DNA of 64,000 bases, taken from the NCBI RefSeq assembly GCF_018334155.1, contig NZ_JAGXTP010000004.1, positions 91,222 through 155,221 on the forward strand, given 5' to 3'. Below the pieces are notes generated by a model that made no database searches, was not told where the DNA came from, and saw only the letters and a program-made list of their open reading frames with translations. Source of the DNA: Devosia litorisediminis. Its GTDB lineage: Bacteria > Pseudomonadota > Alphaproteobacteria > Rhizobiales > Devosiaceae. Of this stretch, positions 26,964 to 35,891 are shown in pieces. Numbering within the stretch: position 1 is the first letter of the stretch; each line of letters opens with the position of its first letter. The position numbers and the translations under genes are program-made.

Positions 26964-28057
26964 GCCGGCTACAAACTCTTCTCGCCATGATTTCGGGTCT
27001 GGTCAGCGTCGCAACATTGCTGCTGGCTGTCCTAGACGGCGCCGCACCCGTGCTGTTCCTGGCCTTTGCCGCCGCAGGTGCGCTGACCCTGATCCGCTTC
27101 CGCCTGCCCCTCCCCTTCTGGGTTGATGCGTTGCTGGCCTTGCTGGGGGCGATTGCCCTGCTGGCGACCTTGCCGGTCTATGAGACAGCGCCCGCCTTCT
27201 TCTGGCTTGGTCTGCTCGGTTTTTGGGGCTTTGCCTGGCTGTCTGCCGAACGGCTGTCGCAGGCCATTCGCCTCGGCGAAATGCCTGAAACCGGCTTTGG
27301 TCTGCTGATCCCCATCGTGTTTGGACTGGCGCTGCTGTTTGTCTGGGAAGTCGTCACCCGTGGCGCCAATGTGCCCCAGGTGCTGCTGCCCGCGCCCAGC
27401 CAGATCTGGGCTCGCCTGATCGATTCGGTGCCCACCCTGATCGCCGACTTCCAGCAGACCTTCATGAAGTCGGTGCTGGCCGGCTATGCCATGGGCTGTG
27501 GTGCCGGTTTTGTGGTGGCCATTCTGGTCGACCGCTCGCCCTTCCTCAAACGCGGCCTGCTGCCGATCGGCAATTTCGTCTCGGCCCTGCCCATTATCGG
27601 CATCGCCCCGATCATGGTGATGTGGTTCGGCTTTGACTGGCCATCCAAGGCAGCGGTGGTTGTCGCGATGACCTTCTTCCCCATGCTGGTCAATACGGTC
27701 GCCGGGCTGAGTCAGGCCTCCGAGATCGAGCGCGACCTGATGCGCACCTATGCGGCCAGTTACTGGCAGACACTCTTCAAGTTACGGCTGCCCGCAGCGG
27801 CGCCATTCATATTCAACGCGCTCAAGATCAATTCCACACTGGCCTTGATCGGCGCGATTGTCGCGGAGTTCTTCGGGACGCCCATCGTGGGAATGGGTTT
27901 CCGAATTTCAACCGAAGTCGGTAGGCTCAATATCGACTTGGTTTGGGCAGAAATCGCCGTGGCGGCGGTGGCTGGTTCTGCCTTTTACGGGGTGATCGCT
28001 CTCATCGAGAGAGCTGTCACTTTCTGGCATCCGTCTGTCCGTGGTGGACGGGCGTAA
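26960..28057 (+). CDS. ABC transporter permease with extended N-terminal membrane region
   Basis: A 365-residue permease whose first 110 residues contain four extra hydrophobic segments (for example ISGLVSVATLLLAVLDG and VDALLALLGAIALLATL) before the standard six-helix BPD domain. The EAA-like loop is LMRTYAASYWQTLFKLRLPAAAPFIF, closely matching the partner permease. The ATG at 26960 overlaps the previous stop by four bases. The N-terminal extension is unusual compared with the roughly 250-residue SsuC/TauC proteins. Confidence 0.88.
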   Translation: MSRLQTLLAMISGLVSVATLLLAVLDGAAPVLFLAFAAAGALTLIRFRLPLPFWVDALLALLGAIALLATLPVYETAPAFFWLGLLGFWGFAWLSAERLSQAIRLGEMPETGFGLLIPIVFGLALLFVWEVVTRGANVPQVLLPAPSQIWARLIDSVPTLIADFQQTFMKSVLAGYAMGCGAGFVVAILVDRSPFLKRGLLPIGNFVSALPIIGIAPIMVMWFGFDWPSKAAVVVAMTFFPMLVNTVAGLSQASEIERDLMRTYAASYWQTLFKLRLPAAAPFIFNALKINSTLALIGAIVAEFFGTPIVGMGFRISTEVGRLNIDLVWAEIAVAAVAGSAFYGVIALIERAVTFWHPSVRGGRA

Positions 28058-28076
28058 CAGTGTAAGGGAACGCACT

Positions 28077-29048
28077 ATGAAGAAACTTCTATTGGGACTG
28101 ACCGCCAGCGCACTTTTGCTGACAGCAGCATCCGCGCAGGCCGCCGATCAGCTCACCTTGCAGCTGAAATGGGTCACTCAGGCACAGTTCGCTGGCTATA
28201 TCGTAGCCAAGGAAAAGGGCTTTTACAGCGATGCTGATCTGGACATCACCATCGCACCCGGCGGCCCCAACGTGGCCCCCGAACAGGTGATTGCCGGCGG
28301 TGGCGCTGACATCATCGTCGACTGGATGGGCGGCGCCTTGGCTGCCCGTGAAAAGGGTGTGGCTCTGGTCAATATTGCCCAGCCGTTCAAGCGTTCGGGC
28401 CTGATGATGATCTGCCCCACCGAAACCGGCATCACCTCCGAAGCCGATTTCCCCGGTCACACGCTCGGTGTGTGGTTCTTCGGCAATGAATATCCATTCT
28501 TTGCCTGGATGAACAAGCTGGGCCTGGACACGGCCGAAGGTGGCGATGTCACCGTGCTGCAGCAGAGCTTTGACATCCAACCCATGATCCAGGGCCAGGC
28601 CGACTGCATCTCGGTCATGACCTACAACGAATATGGTCAGGCGCTCGATGCCGGCTATGGCCCCGACAATCTGACCATCTTCAACTACACCGATATGGGC
28701 AATGACCTGCTCGAAGACGGTCTTTATGTCATGGAAGACACGCTCGAAGATCCAGCCAAGGTCGACGCCTATACCCGCTTCGTCAAAGCTTCGATGATGG
28801 GCTGGGAATACGCGCTGGAGAACCCTGAAGAAGCCGCCCAGATCGTTGTTGACAGCGATGACACCGGCGGTGCCGAACTGGCGCACCAGCTCTACATGGT
28901 TGGCGAAGTGTCCAAGCTGGTCGACGCTACCGATCCAGCACTGGACATGGCCACCTATGAGCGCACGGTCAAGGCGCTGCTCGATCAGTCGATCATCACG
29001 GCCGAGCCAGAAGGCGGCTTTACCACTGTCGTCACCGACGGCCTGTAA
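28077..29048 (+). CDS. ABC transporter substrate-binding protein (NMT1/THI5-like)
   Basis: A 323-residue periplasmic binding protein with a signal peptide (KKLLLGLTASALLLTAASAQA, cleaved before ADQ). The mature start LTLQLKWVTQAQFAGYIVAKEKGFY and PGGPNVAPEQVIAGGGADI are characteristic of NMT1/THI5-like proteins that bind pyrimidine-like or aromatic N-compounds. AAGGGAACG precedes the ATG at 28077. It is the last gene of the transporter unit and is followed by a strong terminator. The ligand is inferred from gene context only. Confidence 0.9.
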   Translation: MKKLLLGLTASALLLTAASAQAADQLTLQLKWVTQAQFAGYIVAKEKGFYSDADLDITIAPGGPNVAPEQVIAGGGADIIVDWMGGALAAREKGVALVNIAQPFKRSGLMMICPTETGITSEADFPGHTLGVWFFGNEYPFFAWMNKLGLDTAEGGDVTVLQQSFDIQPMIQGQADCISVMTYNEYGQALDAGYGPDNLTIFNYTDMGNDLLEDGLYVMEDTLEDPAKVDAYTRFVKASMMGWEYALENPEEAAQIVVDSDDTGGAELAHQLYMVGEVSKLVDATDPALDMATYERTVKALLDQSIITAEPEGGFTTVVTDGL

Positions 29049-29076
29049 CCGACTGTAATAAAAGAAAAATCATGCA

Positions 29077-29103
29077 GGGCGGGGAGCAATCCCCGCCCTT
29101 TTT
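29077..29103 (+). terminator. Rho-independent terminator ending the pyrimidine/ABC cluster
   Basis: GGGCGGGG (29077-29084) pairs with CCCCGCCC (29091-29098) across a six-base loop and is followed by TTTTT. It is 28 bases past the binding-protein stop. Confidence 0.93.
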
Positions 29104-29200
29104 GCATGCCATGTTCTGAACATATCTTGGGCACGCTTGGAACGAATTCGGCTCACGTTCTGTTGATGGGACACCTGCGTCAACAAACAAGGCAATCACA

Positions 29201-29275
29201 ATGAACTCGATCATTTATCTCGTCGGTCTCGTCGTCGTCGTCATGGCAATCCTGTCGTTCATCGGTCTCGCCTGA
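29201..29275 (+). CDS. 24-residue single-helix membrane peptide
   Basis: ATG at 29201 encodes MNSIIYLVGLVVVVMAILSF followed by IGLA and a TGA stop. Nearly all of it is one membrane helix. It lies 47 bases upstream of the 297-residue membrane protein gene and is mirrored by a second 24-codon hydrophobic gene after it. Codon usage is GTC/CTC-rich like real genes here. No family name is claimed; the support is composition and the paired arrangement. Confidence 0.6.
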   Translation: MNSIIYLVGLVVVVMAILSFIGLA

Positions 29276-29322
29276 GCCTTTTTCAGGCCAGTGCAACCAC
29301 CACTTTTTCAGGAGCTGCCACA

Positions 29323-30216
29323 ATGAGCATTGATGCGCCCGCGGGCGTCGCCGTTATCGAATCCACCACTTCCGAGCGCGACCAGTCCAGCTATGTCGAT
29401 TGGCCCGCTATCATTGCCGGCATCGTGCTGGCTTCGGCCATCAGCCTGGTGCTGATCAGCTTCGGCTCGGCTGTTGGTCTGAACTTCCTCGACTTTGGTT
29501 ATGGCACCGGTGCCAACCCGCTGTTTGTCGGCATTGTTGCTGCCAGCTGGTTCCTCTGGGTTCAGATCTCCAGCTTCATGGCTGGCGGTTATCTGACCGG
29601 CCGTCTGCGCCGTCGTCACTTTGATGCCAATGAAGACGAAAGCGATGTGCGCGATGGCGCCCATGGTCTTCTGGTCTGGGCCGGTGCAGCTGTTCTGGGC
29701 ACAATTATCGCCGTTGGCGGTATTGGCGCTGCAGCCTCCACCGTCGGCAATGTTGCGGCAACAGCAACCACTGCTGCTTCCAATGTCGCCGAAGGCACCG
29801 CTGACGCGGTCGACCCCAATGCCTACTTCATCGACACCATGTTCCGCTCCAGCCAGCCGGTTGAAGCTGATCAGGCCCGTGCCGAAGCTGGCCGCATCTT
29901 CACGCAGGCCGCTCTGAATGATGGCACGGTTGCCGATGCTGACCGCACCTATCTGGCCAATGTCGTGGCAGCCAACACCCGCATTGCCCCGGAAGAGGCT
30001 CAGGCGCGTGTCGATCAGGCCATCGCCAATGTTGAAGCGGCTCGCCAGGATGCCGTAGAAGCCGCCCGCATTGCCCGCAACACCACCATCATCGGTGCAT
30101 TCCTGCTGGCTGCATCGCTGCTGATCTCGGCCATTGGTGCCTTCTGGGCTGCCCAGAAGGGTGGCAACCACCGCGACAATAACAGCGTCTTCGCTGACGT
30201 GTTCCGCCGCTTCTAA
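29323..30216 (+). CDS. PhnA-like alphaproteobacterial membrane protein
   Basis: A 297-residue protein with hydrophobic segments at about 26-46 (DWPAIIAGIVLASAISLVLI), 60-80, 105-130 and 255-280, and a soluble central region rich in Ala, Asp and Val containing an amphipathic helical repeat (ARAEAGRIF, ARVDQAIANVEAARQDAVEAA). Similar proteins in rhizobia are loosely annotated PhnA-like, without a proven function and unrelated to phosphonate use. GGAGCTGCC precedes the ATG. It sits between two 24-residue hydrophobic peptides on the same strand. Confidence 0.8.
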   Translation: MSIDAPAGVAVIESTTSERDQSSYVDWPAIIAGIVLASAISLVLISFGSAVGLNFLDFGYGTGANPLFVGIVAASWFLWVQISSFMAGGYLTGRLRRRHFDANEDESDVRDGAHGLLVWAGAAVLGTIIAVGGIGAAASTVGNVAATATTAASNVAEGTADAVDPNAYFIDTMFRSSQPVEADQARAEAGRIFTQAALNDGTVADADRTYLANVVAANTRIAPEEAQARVDQAIANVEAARQDAVEAARIARNTTIIGAFLLAASLLISAIGAFWAAQKGGNHRDNNSVFADVFRRF

Positions 30217-30230
30217 GGAAAGGAAATCAG

Positions 30231-30305
30231 ATGTTTCGAGGTCTTGGACTCTGGCTGCTCGGCGTGCCGATCTGGCTGATCATCATCATCGTCTTCTTCA
30301 TCTAG
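30231..30305 (+). CDS. 24-residue Trp/Ile-rich membrane peptide
   Basis: ATG at 30231 encodes MFRGLGLWLLGVPIWLIIII then VFFI and a TAG stop. AAGGAAAGGAAATCAG provides a strong ribosome site 14 bases after the preceding gene. One hydrophobic helix with a short basic N-terminus is predicted, so N-in orientation is likely. A terminator follows within 15 bases, so it is the last gene of a three-gene unit. The function is unknown. Confidence 0.65.
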   Translation: MFRGLGLWLLGVPIWLIIIIVFFI

Positions 30306-30315
30306 AAGACCCAAT

Positions 30316-30344
30316 AAAAAGGCGGGGCCAAAACCCCGCCTTTT
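30316..30344. terminator. Bidirectional terminator between the small membrane gene and truB
   Basis: GGCGGGG (30321-30327) pairs with CCCCGCC (30334-30340), with AAAAA on the left and TTTT on the right. It can stop both the plus-strand cassette and the minus-strand rbfA-truB transcript. Confidence 0.88.
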
Positions 30345-30349
30345 GCCTG

Positions 30350-31252
30350 TCAGTTGAACACCCGTTTGGGGCGGAACTGGCCAAATTCGACCCAGCCGGT
30401 CGCCAGCACCTCGCCCTTGAAACTGGCCCAGCATTCATCCAGCGTAACCGGCGCACCGGCGCCGGTCAGCAGCACATTATTGCCGTGCCGCACCGAATTT
30501 GCCTGCAACGCGTCCAGGCGCACTTCGGGCAGATCGCCAAAGCCTGACCAGACCGGCTTGAGCAGGCCATCACGGGCCTCCCCTTCGAGCGCTTCAAGCT
30601 GCTCAATGGTGACGGCGTCTGCATCGGTGAACGGTCCCACAGCGGCGCGATGCAGCATGCTGACATGGCCACGCGTGCCCAGTACCTCGGCGATATCGCG
30701 CGCCAGCGAGCGCACATAAGTGCCCTTGCCGCAGCTCACCTCAAGAATGCTCTGCGTGCTGTCATGCTCGATCAGCCGTATCGCATCGACATCGATTTCG
30801 CGCGGTGGCAGATCGACCTGTTCACCGGCGCGGGCCAGATCATAGGCGCGTTCGCCATCGATCTTGAGCGCCGAAAAGATCGGCGGGCGCTGCATGATCG
30901 TCCCGGTAAATTGCGGTAGCACGGCTTCGAGCGCATCCCGGTCGGGACGCACTTCGGAAGTGGCGATCACGCTGCCTTCAGTGTCATCGGTGGTGGTGGC
31001 GCTGCCCCAGGCAATCGCAAAGCGATACACCTTGGTGCCATCCTGCACCTGCGGCACGGCCTTGGTCGCTTCGCCCAGTGCAATGGGCAGAATGCCCGTT
31101 GCCAGCGGATCAAGCGTGCCGGCATGACCCGCCTTGGCTGCACTGAACAGCCAGCGCACCTTGCCCACCGCCTGGGTGGAGGTCATGTCATAGGGCTTGT
31201 TGAGAACCACCCAGCCGGAGATCGCGCGTTTGACGCGTTTGGGGGCGCTCAA
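30350..31252 (-). CDS. truB: tRNA pseudouridine(55) synthase
   Basis: A 300-residue TruB enzyme that isomerises U55 in the T-loop of tRNAs. The catalytic Asp lies in [19 protein letters not shown] (about residues 38-56), the [13 protein letters not shown] start ([15 protein letters not shown]) is conserved, and [26 protein letters not shown] marks the C-terminal half of the active site. Its ATG overlaps the rbfA stop by four bases. The rbfA-truB order is conserved across bacteria. Confidence 0.96.
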   Translation of the reverse strand: MSAPKRVKRAISGWVVLNKPYDMTSTQAVGKVRWLFSAAKAGHAGTLDPLATGILPIALGEATKAVPQVQDGTKVYRFAIAWGSATTTDDTEGSVIATSEVRPDRDALEAVLPQFTGTIMQRPPIFSALKIDGERAYDLARAGEQVDLPPREIDVDAIRLIEHDSTQSILEVSCGKGTYVRSLARDIAEVLGTRGHVSMLHRAAVGPFTDADAVTIEQLEALEGEARDGLLKPVWSGFGDLPEVRLDALQANSVRHGNNVLLTGAGAPVTLDECWASFKGEVLATGWVEFGQFRPKRVFN

Positions 31253-31656
31253 TCGGTCTCGCCATCATCTTCATCGAGGTCGCGCTGCACCTTCTCCGAG
31301 CGCAGCAGCGCATCGATGCGGCTGGCTTCCTCGAAGGTGTCATCGACATGAAACCGCACTTCAGGCGCGAACTTCATGTTGATCTGTGGCGCCACGCGGC
31401 CGCGCACAAACTTGCGATGACGGTTCAGCGCCGCCACGATTTCTTCGGCGTGCTGGCCGCCCAGCGGCATGATATAGGCGTTGGCCAGCTTGAGATCGGG
31501 GCTCATGCGGACCTCGGGCACGGTGATCACCGCGCCGCGCAGGGCGTCATCCTCGACGTCGCCACGGGCAAACATGGCAGCCAGGGCGTGGCGGACCAGT
31601 TCGCCCACGCGCAGCGAACGCTGGGTCGGGCCATTAGCTTTGTTGTCTTTGCTCAT
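31249..31656 (-). CDS. rbfA: 30S ribosome-binding factor A
   Basis: A 135-residue KH-like protein needed for late 16S rRNA maturation and cold adaptation. It begins SQ-like [24 protein letters not shown] and contains [24 protein letters not shown] and LRHR-like [28 protein letters not shown], all typical. The ATG at 31656 is preferred over a TTG at 31665. It precedes truB in one transcript; the usual upstream infB is not in this stretch. Confidence 0.95.
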   Translation of the reverse strand: MSKDNKANGPTQRSLRVGELVRHALAAMFARGDVEDDALRGAVITVPEVRMSPDLKLANAYIMPLGGQHAEEIVAALNRHRKFVRGRVAPQINMKFAPEVRFHVDDTFEEASRIDALLRSEKVQRDLDEDDGETD

Positions 31657-31687
31657 TGCGGCCAATTATGCCCTCGCCGCGCTCCCG

Positions 31688-32365
31688 TCAATCCGCCAGC
31701 GCCAGTGCCGCCCCCGATTTAAGCTGTTCGGCCCGCGTCTGGAGCACATTGGCTTCCACTGGCCAGGTCTTGGGGTCGGACGGATCGAACGCCCGGCCGC
31801 GCCATTCCTGATAAACAATGGCCGAGCCTTTTGCCGTCTTGTGAAAGCTCATCACCATCACTTCGCCCTGACCGGCATAGCTCTTCAAATTGTCGAGATA
31901 GGCGCCACACACAAAGCCCAGCGGCGCCAGCGCATCGCCGTCATCCTCGCCAAACTTGAAAAAGCCCGTCAGCTCGGGCTTGCAGCTCTGGCTGTACCCG
32001 TACATTACCGCGCTGCGATAATCGTCGAGCGGGCGATCGGCCTGCAGCGTAATGCGCGCGCCATAAAGCGTGCGCCAGTCGGCTTCGCTCTCGCCCTTGG
32101 GGTAGATTTCCAGCAGCGCCTGACTGGCATCCGCCCGATAGCTGGCCACCACCTGATCAATCACATTGCCGCTCAGCCGCTCCGCGGGCGACAGCCAGTC
32201 GGGCAGGGGCAGGGTCAGATCGTGCTCGACCGCACCAAGCAGCAGCGCATTGCCGTCCTGCACGATCGGGGACTCGGTAAGCTCCTGCGCCCCCGCACCG
32301 GCCACCAACAGGCCGCTTACCACAACCGCGCGGGCAATCCGCGCCAGCGTTACAGACGATACCAT
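31688..32365 (-). CDS. Exported hypothetical protein
   Basis: A 225-residue protein with a signal peptide (TLARIARAVVVSGLLVAGAGAQ), then a soluble domain with two or three cysteines (SQSCKPELTGFFKF and GFVCGAYLDNLKSYAG) that could form a disulfide in the periplasm. Aromatic motifs such as VYQEWRGRAFDPSDPKTWP are conserved-looking but not assignable by eye. GAGGAG precedes the ATG at 32365. It lies upstream of rbfA on the same strand, with 31 bases between. Confidence 0.7.
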   Translation of the reverse strand: MVSSVTLARIARAVVVSGLLVAGAGAQELTESPIVQDGNALLLGAVEHDLTLPLPDWLSPAERLSGNVIDQVVASYRADASQALLEIYPKGESEADWRTLYGARITLQADRPLDDYRSAVMYGYSQSCKPELTGFFKFGEDDGDALAPLGFVCGAYLDNLKSYAGQGEVMVMSFHKTAKGSAIVYQEWRGRAFDPSDPKTWPVEANVLQTRAEQLKSGAALALAD

Positions 32366-32511
32366 TGGGGGTCTCCTCACCTGACAATACGCACGCGACC
32401 GCAGCGTCTATCCTCCAGACGGGGCGGTCACTCTCGGTTTTGGCGGGAAACGACAGCGCTGGCAAGCGCCAACGCAATCGATTGCAATCACGGTTATCGG
32501 CGCAGCGACCG

Positions 32512-33525
32512 CTAGCTCAGCGTGCCGCGACCACCTTCGGGCAACACGCGATGCGGCGGCTGATGGCCATCCATGAAGGCGCGAATATTGACGATGACCG
32601 TTTCACCCATCTCCACCCGGGCTTCCAGCGTTGCCGAGGCCATGTGGGCGGTGAGCACCACCTTGTTCTGCTCGGCCAGCGCCAGCAGGCGCGGATTGAT
32701 ACCGTTCTTGTTCTCGAACACATCGAGCGCGGCACCGCTGAGATGGCCGGATTCGATCTCGGCCACCAGCGCGGTCTCATCAATCAGTTCGGGCCGGCTG
32801 ACATTGACCACGAAGCTGCCAGGCTTCATCCCCGCCAGCCGTTTGGCCGAGAGCAGATGGAAGGTTTCGCGCGTATGGGGCGTGTGCAGCGAGACTATGT
32901 CGACCGCCGCAATCATGCTGTCCAGATCGTGCCAGTAGGTGGCCTCGAGCGGGTCTTCGATCGCTGGTGGCCGGCGATTGCGTGAATAGTAGTGAATGTT
33001 GAGCCCAAACGCCTTGGCGCGTTGCGCCACGGCGGTGCCAATGCGGCCCATGCCGACAATGCCCAGCGCCTTGCCCCGTAGCCGATGCCCCAGCATCGAG
33101 GTCGGCGACCAGCCGGCCCACACTCCGTCACGCACCAGCATCTGCGTGCCTTCCACCAGCCGACGGGGCAGCGCCAGCATCAGCACCATGGCCATATCGG
33201 CGGTGTCTTCGGTCAGAACCGATGGGGTGTTGGTCACGGTCAGCCCGGCAGCCCAGGCCGCCTCGACATCGATATTGTCGATGCCATTGCCGAACTGGGC
33301 GATCAGCCGCACGCTCTGGGGCAGGCGGGCAATCAACGCCGCATCAATGGTATCGGTGATCGAACAGACCAGCACATCCTTGCCCTCAAGCCCGGCGATG
33401 ATGTCATCGCTGGTCAGGGTGATGTCGCCATCATTAATGTCTGTTTCGAACAGGGTCGCCATGCGGGACTCTATGCTCTCGGGCAGACGTCGAGTCACCA
33501 GAATTTTGGGTTTCTGACTGGCCAT
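32512..33525 (-). CDS. D-2-hydroxyacid dehydrogenase (glyoxylate/hydroxypyruvate reductase type)
   Basis: A 337-residue NAD(P)-dependent dehydrogenase. The Rossmann motif is GIVGMGRIGTAVAQRAKAFG (about 161-180). The catalytic triad is visible as Arg in FVVNVSRPELID, Glu in the downstream ESGHLSGAALDVFENK segment and the His of LTAHMASATLEAR. The GGIDNID-like FGNGIDNIDVEAAWA block fits glyoxylate reductases. The last conserved region reads HMAS rather than HIGS, a small deviation. The start at 33525 matches family length. Confidence 0.88.
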   Translation of the reverse strand: MASQKPKILVTRRLPESIESRMATLFETDINDGDITLTSDDIIAGLEGKDVLVCSITDTIDAALIARLPQSVRLIAQFGNGIDNIDVEAAWAAGLTVTNTPSVLTEDTADMAMVLMLALPRRLVEGTQMLVRDGVWAGWSPTSMLGHRLRGKALGIVGMGRIGTAVAQRAKAFGLNIHYYSRNRRPPAIEDPLEATYWHDLDSMIAAVDIVSLHTPHTRETFHLLSAKRLAGMKPGSFVVNVSRPELIDETALVAEIESGHLSGAALDVFENKNGINPRLLALAEQNKVVLTAHMASATLEARVEMGETVIVNIRAFMDGHQPPHRVLPEGGRGTLS

Positions 33526-33628
33526 GAGGTTCCGGTTTGCGGGCGCGAGGTGTGGAAAACGCCACCCTTCAGCGACCATTAAGGATCATGGGCTAGTGAT
33601 AAGGTAATTCCTTTTCATCTGCAAAGCC

Positions 33629-34207
33629 ATGTTTGACCAGCCCCTACATGGCGGCCTTGTCCGCCATTTCAAGCTCTCTGTCCGCACCATCGTCTGGCTG
33701 CTGCTGGCACTGCTGACTCTGGTGCCCCCTGCCCTGGCGCAGTCGGGCAATCCCAGCGGCCTGCCCTTGCCGCGCTTTGCCAGCACGCGCTCGGACCCGA
33801 TCAATGTCCGCGTCGGCCCCGGCACCAAATATGAGGTCTCCTGGACCTATCTCAAATCGGTCATTCCGGTTGAAATCATCCAGGAATTCGATACCTGGCG
33901 CAAAATCCGCGATGTCGATGGCGCCGAAGGCTGGGTGCATCAGAACCTGCTGCAGGGCACACGCGCCGGCTATGCTGCGCCGCTCATGGCCAATGGCGAG
34001 GTCGTGCTGCGCGCCGATCAGTCCGATTCGGCCACCACGCGGGCGCGGCTGGGTCCGGGGTTCAAGGTGATCATCAAGCAGTGTGACGGCGTCTGGTGCG
34101 ATGTCACCGCGACCTCCCAGGACGCCAGCAAGCGTTCCACCAGCTATTCGGGCTATGTGCGTCAGGAAGAGCTCTGGGGCGTCTATCCCGACGAGCAATT
34201 CGACTAG
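33629..34207 (+). CDS. Exported protein with tandem bacterial SH3 domains
   Basis: A 192-residue protein with an N-terminal hydrophobic export or anchor segment (IVWLLLALLTLVPPALA, about 22-38) and two SH3-like units of the PF06347 type: INVRVGPGTKYEVSWTYLKS with GAEGWVHQNLLQGTR, then VVLRADQSDSATTRARLGPG with CDGVWCDVT and SGYVRQEELWGVYP. These domains commonly bind peptidoglycan or mediate periplasmic contacts. It ends by overlapping the convergent FhuF-like gene by four bases. Confidence 0.85.
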   Translation: MFDQPLHGGLVRHFKLSVRTIVWLLLALLTLVPPALAQSGNPSGLPLPRFASTRSDPINVRVGPGTKYEVSWTYLKSVIPVEIIQEFDTWRKIRDVDGAEGWVHQNLLQGTRAGYAAPLMANGEVVLRADQSDSATTRARLGPGFKVIIKQCDGVWCDVTATSQDASKRSTSYSGYVRQEELWGVYPDEQFD

Positions 34208-34989
34208 TCCAGCTCGGCCAGCGCATTGGCGCTTTGCCGGGCCACGCGCAGGGCGTTGTCCTGCTTGGGGCAGCTGGCACACAGCCTTGTCGGGTCGATC
34301 AGATAATCCAGGCAACAGCCCTTGCGCTTGACGATCAGCAACGCGCGTCCATCGGGCGCGCGCACTGTTTCCAGCTGACCCTGACTACTCAATCCCAACG
34401 CCGCCATCCAGGCCTCGCTATAGGCCACGACCGTATCGACTGACAGTGTGGGTTGGCGGCTACGCAGCCACACCATCAGGCTGAGCATACGGTCAGCCAG
34501 CAGGCGTTGCGCGGGCAGGTGGCGCAGCTTGGCCACGGCATTCACCTCTTGGTGCAAGCGCGCGCTCATCACCTTGAGCTGGCCGCTGGCACGCTCGATC
34601 CGTGCTGCCACATCACCCTGACTCTGGGCGCCCGGTACCAGCCGGTAGCCATCGACATAAATGCCGCGCCGCTGCTGGCTCAGACTGTCCAGATCGGGCA
34701 GGGCATTGTGAATATGGGTGCCGATCACCGCCAGATAGGCCGGCTGCCAGATCAGATTGGTCCATAGTCGCACGGCCCAGAAGGCGGGGCCCGCGGCTGG
34801 ATAGGTCGTGGCCAGCGCCTGATATAGCTGTGCCATGAAATCGGCATTGTCGCCGCCCGGCCGATACCAGCCAGGGCGCGCCGCGCCGGGTTCGCCCTTC
34901 ATGAAACCCGTCACCTGCGCCGCCGTCGTGATCAGACGCGTCGTGGCACTATCGGCATCATCTTGGGCAAACAGAAAGGAGCGGGCCAT
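34204..34989 (-). CDS. FhuF-like siderophore-iron reductase
   Basis: A 261-residue protein whose C-terminus carries the Cys-Cys-x10-Cys-x2-Cys motif (GCCLDYLIDPTRLCASCPKQ), which binds the unusual [2Fe-2S] cluster of FhuF ferric-siderophore reductases. The middle region is helical with no membrane segment, consistent with a cytoplasmic enzyme releasing iron from imported siderophores. No siderophore uptake genes are adjacent, so it is an orphan reductase here. It converges on the SH3 gene. Confidence 0.85.
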   Translation of the reverse strand: MARSFLFAQDDADSATTRLITTAAQVTGFMKGEPGAARPGWYRPGGDNADFMAQLYQALATTYPAAGPAFWAVRLWTNLIWQPAYLAVIGTHIHNALPDLDSLSQQRRGIYVDGYRLVPGAQSQGDVAARIERASGQLKVMSARLHQEVNAVAKLRHLPAQRLLADRMLSLMVWLRSRQPTLSVDTVVAYSEAWMAALGLSSQGQLETVRAPDGRALLIVKRKGCCLDYLIDPTRLCASCPKQDNALRVARQSANALAELD

Positions 34990-35019
34990 GGGCCCAGCTT
35001 CTAGCGCCCCGGGGCAAAA

Positions 35020-35053
35020 GAAAAAAGGCCGCCAATGTCACAGGCAGCGGCCT
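35020..35053 (-). terminator. Rho-independent terminator after cutC
   Basis: AGGCCGC (35026-35032) pairs with GCGGCCT (35047-35053), and the minus strand ends in a run of T opposite 35020-35026. It lies just past the cutC stop at 35061. Confidence 0.8.
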
Positions 35054-35060
35054 CTGGGGC

Positions 35061-35822
35061 TTACAGCGCTGCATTGGCCGCGGCAATGGTGGCGCGCACT
35101 GCCTCGGTGTCGGTCACGGTAATCTCGTATTCGCGCTCAATGGCAGTGCCGCCCATGCCCACATGCGGGTTGCGGAATGCCATGGCGCTCTTGAGCGTCT
35201 TGGGCGCGGCGAAGTGCATTTCATCCACGCCGGTATCGCGGCGCACCTGGGCAATATTGTTCGCATCAAGCTCACCACAGGCCATGATGACAATCCGGCC
35301 ATCGGCAATTGCCATGACGTCCTTTAGGATTGCGCTGCCCTCGACAGCCGTGTCGCGCTGTCCGCTGGTGAGCACGCGATCAACGCCACAGCGGATCAGG
35401 GCCTCGAGCGCCACGCGATAGTCGCGGGTCATGTCAAAGGCGCGGTGGCAGGTGACCTTCATGGGGCGGGCAGCCTCGACCAGTGCCTTGGTGCGCGTCT
35501 CGTCAATGCTGCCATCGGCTGTCAGGCAACCAATCACCACACCGGCGACATCGCCCATATCGCGGATCGCCTTGATGTCGGCGAGCATCGCGTTGAACTC
35601 GACCTCGGAATAGAGAAAGTCGCCGCCGCGCGGGCGGATGATGACGTGGAACGGGATCGTGCCCACACGCACAGCTTCGCGGATAACGCCCAGACTGGGC
35701 GTCAGGCCGCCTTCGAACAGGCTGGCGCACAATTCTGCCCGGTCGGCGCCCCCATTTTGCGCGGCAATCAGCCCGTCAGTGCCTTCGACGCAGATCTCGA
35801 TCTTGAACGGGTGCTTGCTCAT
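35061..35822 (-). CDS. cutC: CutC family protein
   Basis: A 253-residue TIM-barrel CutC protein. It contains IEICVEG near the N-terminus, GADRAELCASLFEGGLTPSLG, VIIRPRGGDFLYS and the C-terminal CGELDANNIAQVRRDTGVDEMHFAA. CutC was named for copper tolerance in E. coli, but a direct copper role is disputed. The ATG at 35822 is the family start. It is divergent from the GntR/ABC operon. No copper genes are adjacent. Confidence 0.93.
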   Translation of the reverse strand: MSKHPFKIEICVEGTDGLIAAQNGGADRAELCASLFEGGLTPSLGVIREAVRVGTIPFHVIIRPRGGDFLYSEVEFNAMLADIKAIRDMGDVAGVVIGCLTADGSIDETRTKALVEAARPMKVTCHRAFDMTRDYRVALEALIRCGVDRVLTSGQRDTAVEGSAILKDVMAIADGRIVIMACGELDANNIAQVRRDTGVDEMHFAAPKTLKSAMAFRNPHVGMGGTAIEREYEITVTDTEAVRATIAAANAAL

Positions 35823-35891
35823 AACTGGTCTCCAATTGGTATTGTATTGGATAGTGTTTGGCACCGCAGACGGCAAGCCGAAAATTTCCTG

